From positions 1 to 7,108 of the forward strand of contig PCSS01000032.1 of assembly GCA_002771395.1 (NCBI GenBank): a DNA stretch of 7,108 nt. The letters are read 5' to 3'. This DNA comes from Bacteroidetes bacterium CG23_combo_of_CG06-09_8_20_14_all_32_9 (lineage in GTDB: Bacteria > Bacteroidota > Bacteroidia > Bacteroidales > GWA2-32-17). The number at the start of each line of letters is the position of its first letter. Position 1 is the stretch's first letter. The position numbers and the translations under genes are program-made. The notes under the pieces were generated by a model. It ran no database searches, was not told where the DNA came from, and worked only from the letters and a program-made list of their open reading frames with translations. Of the stretch, positions 1-6,761 are shown one piece after another.

Positions 1-294
1 ATAGTTGAAAAAATTGTTCGTGAAATTCAACCGGAAAAGGTTATATTATTTGGCTCTTATGCAAGGGGTGATTTTAATAATGATAGTGATTTGGATTTAT
101 TTATTATAAAAGATAGTGAAGAATCTAATAGGATTATGAGACGAAAGTTAGATACTTTGTTGCGAGGACGACGATTTCCGGTTGATATAATTGTGAGAAA
201 ACCTAGTGAAGTAGAATGGAATTTCAGAGCAAAGAACCCATTTTATTTATATCATATTTTTAAAGATGGAAAGGTACTTTATGAAAAAAAATGA
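1..294 (+). CDS. MNT-type nucleotidyltransferase, probable antitoxin (5' end outside window)
   Basis: The reading frame is open from base 1, so the true start lies upstream; 97 residues are visible. The visible N-terminus (IVEKIVREIQPEKVILFGSYARGD) is the usual beginning of a minimal nucleotidyltransferase, so probably only a few residues are missing. The catalytic signature GSYARGDFNNDSDLDL is intact: GS, ten residues, then DxD, whose acidic residues bind the metal. A later strand with PVDIIV supplies the usual third acidic position. In characterised MntA/HepT pairs such a protein AMPylates and silences its HEPN partner; that role is inferred here from the family and from the gene pair. It overlaps the HEPN gene by 14 bp, implying translational coupling. 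An ATG at 91 is internal, because it would remove the GS motif. Confidence 0.88.
   Translation: MVEKIVREIQPEKVILFGSYARGDFNNDSDLDLFIIKDSEESNRIMRRKLDTLLRGRRFPVDIIVRKPSEVEWNFRAKNPFYLYHIFKDGKVLYEKK
268..274 (+). promoter_or_regulatory. Ribosome binding site that decides the HEPN gene start
   Basis: The purine-rich GGAAAGG lies six bases before the ATG at 281. It supports that ATG over the in-frame ATG at 266, which would place this site inside the gene and has only T-rich sequence before it. It sits within the end of the upstream nucleotidyltransferase gene, consistent with coupled translation. It is the clearest Shine-Dalgarno-like site in the window. Confidence 0.5.
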
Positions 295-709
295 GGAAGA
301 AATTAAATTGATTGAAGTTTGGTTAAAATTTGCAAAAGAAAACCTCTTATATGCCCGTGCAGGAATGAAAGAAGATTTTTCACCATATCATACTATATGT
401 TTTCTTTGCCAGGGAAGCGCTGAAAAATATTTAAAAACTTATCTGATATGGAATGGGTGGGAATTAAAGAAAATCCATGATTTGTCAGAGTTACTGGATT
501 TTTGCAATAAGTATGATATTTCTTTTGAAGTTCTGTTTCCAGAATGTGAATTGCTGAATGATTATATTTCTGAAGCCCGGTATCCTGCTGATTTATTTTT
601 TGAAAGTATTAGTAAAAACGATGCAATAGAAGCCATTGATGCAGCAGGTAAAATTGAAAAATTTGTATTGAATAAATTAGATTTTATGTCTGAAAATGAA
701 AAAGAATAA
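281..709 (+). CDS. HEPN-domain protein, partner of the MNT nucleotidyltransferase
   Basis: This 142-residue, all-helical protein fills the whole length of a HEPN domain. Visible family features are W14 and A18 in the first helix, LLYARA at 22-27, FLCQGSAEKYLKTYL at 41-55 (the FxCQQxxEKxLK core), HDL at 66-68 before a long helix, and ARYP at 99-102. HEPN proteins paired with MNT enzymes are often RNase toxins acting through an Rx4-6H motif. No such motif is visible here: the two His residues, H37 and H66, have no Arg at that spacing. RNase activity is therefore uncertain, and substrate binding for the nucleotidyltransferase is an alternative role. The start at 281 is chosen from the Shine-Dalgarno-like site; 266 would add five residues. 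The redox gene begins only 20 bp downstream, so read-through transcription is possible. Confidence 0.85.
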   Translation: MKKNEEEIKLIEVWLKFAKENLLYARAGMKEDFSPYHTICFLCQGSAEKYLKTYLIWNGWELKKIHDLSELLDFCNKYDISFEVLFPECELLNDYISEARYPADLFFESISKNDAIEAIDAAGKIEKFVLNKLDFMSENEKE

Positions 710-729
710 TCTTCTTTAAAATAAAAACC

Positions 730-3348
730 ATGAATACCCATATAATAAAAGAAACCATTACAAAAATTGTTCCCGTAAAAATTGATGGCAAAACCGTAAA
801 TACTCATGAGGGTTCAACAGTTCTTGAAGCCGCTCAAAAAGCAGGCATCTATATTCCTACCCTGTGTTTCCTCGATAATATCAAGCCCTATGGAGGTTGC
901 CGCTTATGTATGGTTGAAATTAAAAATATGCGCGGATATCCAACAGCATGCACAACGCCTGTTGCTCCGGATATTGAGATAAGTACAAATACTCCCGCAT
1001 TGCAAAAACTGAGGAGGGAAATATTAGAACTTATCCTTTCCGAACATCCCTATACATGCCTTATTTGCAGTGATAAAAATGATTGCAGCAAATTTATGCA
1101 TACCACCCGCAAAGTAAGCGTAACTACCGGTTGCAATTTCTGCACAAACAACGGCGACTGCGAACTGCAGGACCTCGTAAAATATCTTGATTTAAAAGAA
1201 ATACAATTCCCTGTTGCTTACAGGAATATAAAACCGGTGAAGGATAATCCTTTTTATAATCTTGATTATAACCTGTGTGTGCTCTGCGGACGTTGTGTAA
1301 GAATATGCAATGAAGAACGGAACAGTGAAACGCTTGCTTTTATTCAAAGAGGTAATGCAACACTTGTTGGGACAGCCTTTGGAAGTTCACATGAAGATGC
1401 CGGTTGTGAATTTTGCGGCGCCTGTATTGATGTCTGCCCTACAGGCTCTATTTCTGAAAAATTAGGAAGATGGGCAGGTCTTCCCGATAAATCACAGGAA
1501 ACAACCTGTGTTTATTGCTCCGTAGGATGTAAAATGAATATTAATACATTAGGAAACCGTATTGTCAATGTAGGACCAAAACCCGGTGCAAGAACAAATT
1601 CTCCCCAGCTTTGTGTACGCGGTAAATTTGTTACCGGTGATATTGCACATCACCCTGACCGGATTTTAACACCACTTATCAGAAAAGGAAATAAATGGAT
1701 TGAAGCCTCCTGGGATGAAGCAATAAAATTTACTGCAGGCAATCTTGAAAAGTACAGGGGAAATCAGTTCGGAATACTCGGCTCTGCTCACGACTCCATT
1801 GAAGATAACTATATCCTGCAGAAATTTGCCCGTAAAGTGATGCGAACAAATAATACCGATATGCTATTTTCCTGTTCTGAAAGGACGCTTCTGAAACGAA
1901 TACATGATTATTATTCTATTTACCCTCCTGTTGAAATTAACGACATTACTGATGCAGATACTATTCTTTTAATTGGCGGGCAGACCTCCTGGTCACATCC
2001 GATTATTGAAAACAGACTCAGAAAAGCCTCTAAAGCCGGTAAAAACATTATTGTTGCTCATCCCCATTACCACAGAACTTCTATGTTTGCCAGGTATAAT
2101 ATTTTGTATAAACCCGGCGAAGAACAATCTTTCTTGTTAATCCTCCTGGCAAACCTGGTTAAAACAGGTGCCTCTGCAAAAGATTATGCAGAACTGGAAA
2201 AAGCGTTTAAGAATTTTAAAGCAGAGCAGGCTATTGAGTCTTGTGGTGTGGAGAAATCAGAGATTGAAGAGATTGTTAAAACTATTGCAAATTCAAAAAA
2301 ACTCTTGATTATTGCAGGGGACAGTGTTTTTCGTAATCCTGCCTGTATTGATAATTTCAATGCACTGTGTAATATTCTTAAACTTACAAAAAAACCTGAT
2401 GATTCGCGGATACTGTTCCTGCTCAGTGAAGGTAACCGGTACGGCAGTACATATATTGGTATGCATCCTGATTATTTGCCGGGTTTTACTCAACTTGATG
2501 ATGACAATAATATTTCTGTATGGTCGGCTAACTGGAAAGCAAGTATAAATAAAACAAGAGGACTTTCCGGTGATGAGATGATAAATAAAATAGCAGAAGA
2601 TGGTATTACGGCACTGTATGTAGTTGGCGATATCCCTGCCCATCCGAATTTAGCCAACCTGAAATTCCTTGTACAGCAAAATATGTTTCTTACTGAGACA
2701 TCAAAATATGCAAATGTTTTCCTGCCGGCTGCCAGTTTTACCGAATCAAAGGGCCACTGTATTAATTTTGAACGAAAGTTAAAGGAAATTACACTTGTTA
2801 TAAATCCTCCTGATAATGTTAAAACAGCATGGTTAGTTTGTTCATTGGTTGCACAAAATATGTTTGAGAAGGGCTTTGAATATAAAACAAGCGATGATAT
2901 TTTTTCTGAAATTAGATCTTTAACAGATTTATCTTTTTCGGGCACCGGAAAATCAAATATTAAAATTCCATTTCCTGTGGATCCATCACGGTTTTCATTT
3001 TCACCATCAGCCGTAGATGAACAATTTCCTGTCAGGCTTATTTTAGAAACTGATTATTTTCATTACAGGGGAAATATCTTATCATCAGTTATTCCTGATA
3101 TGAAAACCATCAGAAAGGAAGGAATTCTTAATATTTCACCTGAAATTGCAAATCAATTAAATGTAAAAGATGGAGATAGTGTTCTAATAACAACTAAATT
3201 CGGACAAAAAACAGTTGACGTGAGATTAATGTCTGACCTTGTCGGAGTTACTGCATATTTAAGACCAATATGGAATCTTATGCCACTTATTACCGACGGA
3301 CTTAATATAAACAATAATTTTATTTTTGCTAAAATAGAAAAACAATAA
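730..3348 (+). CDS. NuoG/FdhA-like iron-sulfur molybdopterin-fold oxidoreductase subunit
   Basis: This 872-residue soluble protein has no signal peptide. Domains in order: a ferredoxin-like [2Fe-2S] domain with C46, C57, C60 and C74; a His/Cys cluster segment H106, C110, C113, C119, extended by C135, C138 and C144; two ferredoxin-type [4Fe-4S] motifs, C183/C186/C189/C193 and C226/C229/C232/C236; the [4Fe-4S] motif of molybdopterin enzymes, C260/C263/C267/C295, with K299 following; then the molybdopterin-binding body (about 310-690) and a C-terminal molydop-binding domain (about 765-872). The order matches NAD-linked formate dehydrogenase alpha subunits and NuoG. By eye, the catalytic Cys/Sec-His of formate dehydrogenases (TNNxD....CH) is not conserved: the segment reads TNNTDMLFSCSER (373-385). 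No in-frame TGA suggests selenocysteine. It probably passes electrons to or from the NfnA/NfnB-like subunits encoded downstream; its substrate is unknown. SfrA of Geobacter is a possible relative. No Shine-Dalgarno sequence precedes the ATG. Confidence 0.9.
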   Translation: MNTHIIKETITKIVPVKIDGKTVNTHEGSTVLEAAQKAGIYIPTLCFLDNIKPYGGCRLCMVEIKNMRGYPTACTTPVAPDIEISTNTPALQKLRREILELILSEHPYTCLICSDKNDCSKFMHTTRKVSVTTGCNFCTNNGDCELQDLVKYLDLKEIQFPVAYRNIKPVKDNPFYNLDYNLCVLCGRCVRICNEERNSETLAFIQRGNATLVGTAFGSSHEDAGCEFCGACIDVCPTGSISEKLGRWAGLPDKSQETTCVYCSVGCKMNINTLGNRIVNVGPKPGARTNSPQLCVRGKFVTGDIAHHPDRILTPLIRKGNKWIEASWDEAIKFTAGNLEKYRGNQFGILGSAHDSIEDNYILQKFARKVMRTNNTDMLFSCSERTLLKRIHDYYSIYPPVEINDITDADTILLIGGQTSWSHPIIENRLRKASKAGKNIIVAHPHYHRTSMFARYNILYKPGEEQSFLLILLANLVKTGASAKDYAELEKAFKNFKAEQAIESCGVEKSEIEEIVKTIANSKKLLIIAGDSVFRNPACIDNFNALCNILKLTKKPDDSRILFLLSEGNRYGSTYIGMHPDYLPGFTQLDDDNNISVWSANWKASINKTRGLSGDEMINKIAEDGITALYVVGDIPAHPNLANLKFLVQQNMFLTETSKYANVFLPAASFTESKGHCINFERKLKEITLVINPPDNVKTAWLVCSLVAQNMFEKGFEYKTSDDIFSEIRSLTDLSFSGTGKSNIKIPFPVDPSRFSFSPSAVDEQFPVRLILETDYFHYRGNILSSVIPDMKTIRKEGILNISPEIANQLNVKDGDSVLITTKFGQKTVDVRLMSDLVGVTAYLRPIWNLMPLITDGLNINNNFIFAKIEKQ

Positions 3349-3400
3349 TAGAGGCAATAGCAACATTTGGCAGTAGGCAGAGCGGCATCTGCAGAAACAA

Positions 3401-3433
3401 AATGACCATTGAATGACAATTGAATGACATTAT
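3401..3433. repeat. 11-bp tandem repeat in the gap before the NfnA-like gene
   Basis: Three units begin at 3401, 3412 and 3423: AATGACCATTG, AATGACAATTG and AATGACATTAT. The first two differ at one base and the third shares its first seven bases. They lie in the 97-bp gap between the two redox genes, ending 12 bp before the ATG. A small hairpin, GCAGA (3377-3381) with TCTGC (3388-3392), lies just upstream. No function can be assigned; the array may be a simple slippage product. Confidence 0.55.
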
Positions 3434-3445
3434 AATAAAAGAATT

Positions 3446-4261
3446 ATGGTAAAAATAATCGAAAAAGAACAAATTGTCCCCAACATCCACTGTTGTGTGG
3501 TGGAATCGCCGGAAATTGCACAAAAAGTGTTACCAGGTCAGTTTGTTATTGTAATTCCTGATGAGTATTGTGAAAGAATTCCTATTACAATCTCCGATTG
3601 GGATGCAGTTAAAGGCACTGTTACGATTATCTTTTTAGAAGTCGGGACAACTACGCAACGACTTGCTGAATTAAAAGCCGGTGATGAGATTTATTCTTTT
3701 ACAGGACCGCTCGGTAAACCTTTTGAAATTGACAATTATGGTACGGTTGCCTTGGTAGGAGGATGTTATGGCATCGGCAGTATTTATTCTGTCTTAAGAG
3801 CATTAAAGGAAAAAGGGAATAAAGTTGTAGTTTATTCCGAGGCAAGAAGTAAATTTTTACTTTACTGGAATAAAAAACTGGAAGAGATTGCCGATGAGGT
3901 TAGGTATTCTACCGTTGATGGTTCCATCGGAACGAAAGGACATTCGCACGACCGGTTGGAAGCGGACCTGAAAGCAGGAACAATGTATAATAGAGTTATA
4001 GGTATTGGGTGTACCTATATGATGTATCTTATTTCCCAGGCAACCCGTCCATATAGAATTAAAACTATTGTCAGTATGAATACCGTAATGATTGATGGTA
4101 CCGGAATGTGCGGTGCCTGTCGCCTTGTGGTGGACGGAAAAACAAAATTTGCCTGTGTTGATGGTCCGCACTTCGATGGTCACCTGATTGACTGGGATAT
4201 TGTACTTTCGAGACGGAAAATTTATCTTGAAGAAGAAATTCTTTCACAAGAAAGACAATGA
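3446..4261 (+). CDS. nfnA: NfnA-like FAD/NAD-binding [2Fe-2S] subunit (sulfide/dihydroorotate dehydrogenase-like)
   Basis: This 271-residue protein is full length for the small subunit of NADH-dependent ferredoxin:NADP+ oxidoreductase. It has an FAD-binding barrel with RIPITIS (44-50) and GPLGKPF (87-93), an NAD-binding Rossmann region starting at VALVGGCYGIG (101-111), and a C-terminal [2Fe-2S] site in MIDGTGMCGACR with C222, C225 and C237. D217 matches the unusual Asp ligand known in this family. In NfnAB this subunit exchanges electrons with NAD(H). Two loops differ from the usual wording: GGCYGIG where GGGxGIAP is typical, and GCTYMMY (188-194) where GPVxMMK is typical. The same fold occurs in PyrK and SudB, but the adjacent GltD-like gene and the DGTGMCGAC sequence favour NfnA. 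It is probably cotranscribed with the gene 97 bp upstream. No strong Shine-Dalgarno sequence is visible. Confidence 0.88.
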   Translation: MVKIIEKEQIVPNIHCCVVESPEIAQKVLPGQFVIVIPDEYCERIPITISDWDAVKGTVTIIFLEVGTTTQRLAELKAGDEIYSFTGPLGKPFEIDNYGTVALVGGCYGIGSIYSVLRALKEKGNKVVVYSEARSKFLLYWNKKLEEIADEVRYSTVDGSIGTKGHSHDRLEADLKAGTMYNRVIGIGCTYMMYLISQATRPYRIKTIVSMNTVMIDGTGMCGACRLVVDGKTKFACVDGPHFDGHLIDWDIVLSRRKIYLEEEILSQERQ

Positions 4262-4286
4262 TAAAATTGATTATTTTTTATTACAA

Positions 4287-4433
4287 ATGAATGAAAATGA
4301 ATTAAAGCAGGGAACAAGACAGTTTGCACATTGTTGTGTAAAACTTGCATTGGTATTACATTTATTAAACGAAGCAACTGAACTCACATCTATATTCATT
4401 GTCTCACATAATACAGACCAAATTAATAAATAG
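4287..4433 (+). pseudogene. Internally deleted relic of a four-helix-bundle (23S rRNA IVS-type) protein gene
   Basis: A 48-codon frame begins at an ATG and reads MNENELKQGTRQFAHCCVK, closely resembling the start of four-helix-bundle proteins (ELKxRTKxFALRxIKL). It then jumps directly to LLNEATELTSIFIVSHNT, which resembles the C-terminal helix of the same family (LLKEANELxAIFVASIKT). The middle, including the conserved RSGTSVxANYxEA region, is missing, leaving well under half the usual length of roughly 120 residues. Loss of internal helices and the changed Arg positions argue against function. The family is common in Bacteroidota, within 23S rRNA insertions and as standalone genes. It fills most of the gap between the NfnA-like and NfnB-like genes. 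The family match is from memory of its motifs, not a search. A newly evolved small protein is a less likely alternative. Confidence 0.65.
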
Positions 4434-4451
4434 AAAATAATAAATAGGAAA

Positions 4452-5849
4452 ATGGCCAAATCAAGTCCCAAAAAAACTCCCATGCGGGAACAGCCTCCGA
4501 AAGAACGTATAAAAAATTACAATGAGGTTCCTTTCGGTTATTCTCCAGAAGAAGCGGTAATCGAGGCTGAACGTTGCATTAAATGCAAAAAACCATCTTG
4601 TATTGAAGGATGTCCGGTTGAAATAGATATTCAGGGTTTTATTGCTTTAATTGCAGAGAAAAAATTCAAAGAAGGTATCAGTCTCCTTAAAAAGAAAAAT
4701 ATTCTGCCCGCACTATCCGGAAGAGTCTGTCCGCAGGAAACACAGTGCGAACAAAAATGTGTGCTTGGAGTAAAGAATGAACCCGTAGCCATCGGACGTC
4801 TGGAAAGATTTCTTGCCGACTGGGAACGTGAAAAGGGAGAAATTGAAGTTCCCCCCATTCCCGAATGGACAGGGAAAAAAGTAGCAGTGGTTGGTTCCGG
4901 TCCTTCCGGTATAACCGTTGCCGCTGATCTTGCCCAGACAGGACATAAAGTAGATTTGTTTGAAGCGCTGCACCAACCCGGAGGCGTATTGACTTATGGC
5001 ATCCCTGAATTCAGGTTGCCAAAAGCTATTGTATTAAAAGAAATTGATTCCCTGAAAAAAATGGGTGTAAACATCTATCTGAATTCAGTAATCGGTCAGA
5101 TTAAAAGTCTGAATGAGCTCTTAAAAGAATATGATGCGGTCTTTCTCGGAACAGGCGCCGGATTACCTTGGTTTTTAGAAGTTCCTGGTGAAAACCTGAA
5201 TGGCATTTACTCTTCAAATGAATACCTCACCCGTTCAAACCTGATGAAAGCTTATTTATTTCCCAAATATAAAACCCCTGTAATAAAAGGAAAACGAGTG
5301 GCAACTGTGGGTGGGGGAAACGTGGCAATGGACTGTGCACGAACTGCTTTACGATTGGGTGCTGAAAAATCTATTATTATTTATCGCCGTTCAAGAACAG
5401 AAATGCCTGCAAGGTCCGAAGAAGTTCATCATGCCGAAGAAGAAGGTGTGATTTTTCAGTTTCTGTCAAATCCATGCGCTTTTATCGGTGATAAAAATAA
5501 CTGGGTCAGGGAAGTTGAATGTGTCCGAATGAAACTCGGCGACCCCGATGCTTCGGGAAGAAGGAAACCCGTTCCAATTCCGGATGCAAACTTCCGGATG
5601 CCCATTGATTTAGCTATTATTGCAATCGGTAATAGTCCTAATCCTCTCATTCCTTCTACTACGCCCGAACTGCAATTAAATAAAAACACCAGTGTGGTTA
5701 TTAATCCGGCAAATGGCAGAACATCAATCAAAGGCGTTTTCGCAGGCGGAGATATTGTCCGTGGCGGAGCAACCGTTATTCTTGCTATGGGCGACGGAAG
5801 AATCGCAAGTAAAGGAATTAATGAATATTTACAAACCGGAATATGGTAA
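4452..5849 (+). CDS. nfnB: NfnB-like / glutamate synthase small-subunit-like NADPH oxidoreductase
   Basis: This 465-residue protein is the usual length for GltD/NfnB. An N-terminal helical domain carries C42, C45, C50, C54 and C93, C99, C103. Seven Cys suits two [4Fe-4S] clusters, since a Glu is the eighth ligand in the known NfnB structure. An FAD-binding GSGPSG follows at 148-153, then an NADPH-binding Rossmann loop GGGNVAMD (287-294) with YRRSRTEMPA (311-320) for the 2'-phosphate, and the closing FAD motif GGDIVRGGATVILAMGDGR (432-450). No glutamate synthase large subunit is nearby and an NfnA-like gene precedes it, so a transhydrogenase-like role (NADPH with NADH and ferredoxin or a partner subunit) is favoured over glutamate synthesis. 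In NfnAB this subunit holds the bifurcating FAD. Upstream are two copies of AATAAATAG (4425 and 4439), and AGG sits only three bases before the ATG. Confidence 0.9.
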   Translation: MAKSSPKKTPMREQPPKERIKNYNEVPFGYSPEEAVIEAERCIKCKKPSCIEGCPVEIDIQGFIALIAEKKFKEGISLLKKKNILPALSGRVCPQETQCEQKCVLGVKNEPVAIGRLERFLADWEREKGEIEVPPIPEWTGKKVAVVGSGPSGITVAADLAQTGHKVDLFEALHQPGGVLTYGIPEFRLPKAIVLKEIDSLKKMGVNIYLNSVIGQIKSLNELLKEYDAVFLGTGAGLPWFLEVPGENLNGIYSSNEYLTRSNLMKAYLFPKYKTPVIKGKRVATVGGGNVAMDCARTALRLGAEKSIIIYRRSRTEMPARSEEVHHAEEEGVIFQFLSNPCAFIGDKNNWVREVECVRMKLGDPDASGRRKPVPIPDANFRMPIDLAIIAIGNSPNPLIPSTTPELQLNKNTSVVINPANGRTSIKGVFAGGDIVRGGATVILAMGDGRIASKGINEYLQTGIW

Positions 5850-5922
5850 TCATTAGGCTCTTAAAAAATAAAACTTAACAACATGCTGTCACTAAATTCT
5901 AAATTTATTCTGTTTATAATAT

Positions 5923-6036
5923 AGAAACGGAGAATCGCGGAAACGGAGGAGCGGGGAAACAGAGAAGGCTTCCCATCTCCGTTTCTCCCATTCACCGAAG
6001 AGATTTTTCCTCTGTTTGCTCCGTGTTCTCTGTGTT
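5923..6036. repeat. Tandem 16-bp array with inverted copies between convergent genes
   Basis: Three head-to-tail 16-bp units fill 5923-5970: AGAAACGGAGAATCGC, GGAAACGGAGGAGCGG and GGAAACAGAGAAGGCT. Inverted copies follow: TCTCCGTTTCT (5976-5986) is the exact reverse complement of 5923-5933; CTCTGTTT (6010-6017) is that of 5957-5964; and CTCCGTGTTC (6019-6028) is an imperfect match to unit 2. One half of the strand is thus purine-rich and the other pyrimidine-rich, and a large imperfect hairpin is possible. The array lies between the ends of the NfnB-like gene and rsmG, so a two-way terminator or mRNA-stabilising role is conceivable but not shown. The rest of the 244-bp gap is AT-rich without recognisable sites. 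Confidence 0.75.
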
Positions 6037-6093
6037 GAAAAAAAACAGGTGAATAGTAACAAAAAACATCAATATAAAAGATAAAATACTAAA

Positions 6094-6741
6094 TTAAAAA
6101 TGTACGGTTTTATCCCGTTTCATTATAAATGGCAAATAAACTACTTTTTTAGTTTCAAAAAACTCAAAAGGGAACCACTTATAAATATCTTCAACCTTAA
6201 CTTTGTTATTAAATTGAGATAATTCTTCTTTTAAATCGCCCCCTTTTAAGTAAATAATTCCATTTTTTTGAGCTGAACATGAGTGTTTTATATTCTTTTT
6301 TGTAAGATTTACAAATTCGGGAAACGCACACACACCACGTGCTACAATAAAATTATATTTTGATTTTAATTTTATAACATTCTCATGAATTGCAGTAACG
6401 TTGTTAAGTTCAAGTGCGGTTGAAACAGCATTTACAACGGTAATTTTTTTAGCGATAGAATCAATTAATGTAAATTTACAATTTGGAAAGGCAATTGCAA
6501 GTGGAATCCCTGGAAAACCACCACCAGTACCAACATCTAATATCTCAGAATCTTCTGGAAATTGAATAAAACGGGCAATTGCTAATGAATGAAGTACATG
6601 ACGAAGGTATAAGTTTTCTATGTCTTTTCGCGAAATAACATTTATTTTATTGTTCCAATCAGTATAAAGAGGCAGTAATTTTTGAAATAAATAAAATTGT
6701 TCCTGATTGAATTTAGGAAAAAAACGTTGAATTATTTTCAT
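6094..6741 (-). CDS. rsmG: 16S rRNA (guanine527-N7)-methyltransferase RsmG
   Basis: This 215-residue cytoplasmic enzyme transfers a methyl group from S-adenosylmethionine to N7 of G527 in 16S rRNA; loss of the homologue gives low-level streptomycin resistance in other bacteria. The N-terminal region has DWNNKINVISRKD (28-40) and RHVLHSLA (47-54). The S-adenosylmethionine-binding loop is DVGTGGGFPGIP (69-80), followed by the acidic end of the next strand in LIDS (92-95), VARGV (133-137) and YLKGG (164-168). Length matches the family. The ATG start agrees with the usual N-terminus in Bacteroidota; no Shine-Dalgarno sequence precedes it. It is transcribed towards the NfnB-like gene and appears to be monocistronic within this window. 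It was previously named gidB, although it is not next to gidA here. Confidence 0.96.
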   Translation of the reverse strand: MKIIQRFFPKFNQEQFYLFQKLLPLYTDWNNKINVISRKDIENLYLRHVLHSLAIARFIQFPEDSEILDVGTGGGFPGIPLAIAFPNCKFTLIDSIAKKITVVNAVSTALELNNVTAIHENVIKLKSKYNFIVARGVCAFPEFVNLTKKNIKHSCSAQKNGIIYLKGGDLKEELSQFNNKVKVEDIYKWFPFEFFETKKVVYLPFIMKRDKTVHF

Positions 6742-6761
6742 GTGTTTATATTCTTATAATT

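Noticed and set aside
562..807. Minus-strand reading frames opposite the HEPN and redox genes (also 2293-2945, 3153-3523, 3857-4183, 4631-4976 and 5456-5731)
   Set aside because: All lie opposite well-supported genes and their translations show no domain or motif.
730..3348. Labelling the large protein as formate dehydrogenase
   Set aside because: Domain order fits, but the catalytic Cys/Sec-His pair is not seen and no other formate dehydrogenase genes are present in the window.
4452..5849. Labelling the last redox gene as a glutamate synthase subunit
   Set aside because: No large glutamate synthase subunit is nearby and the NfnA-like gene precedes it, so the NfnB role fits better, although the folds are the same.
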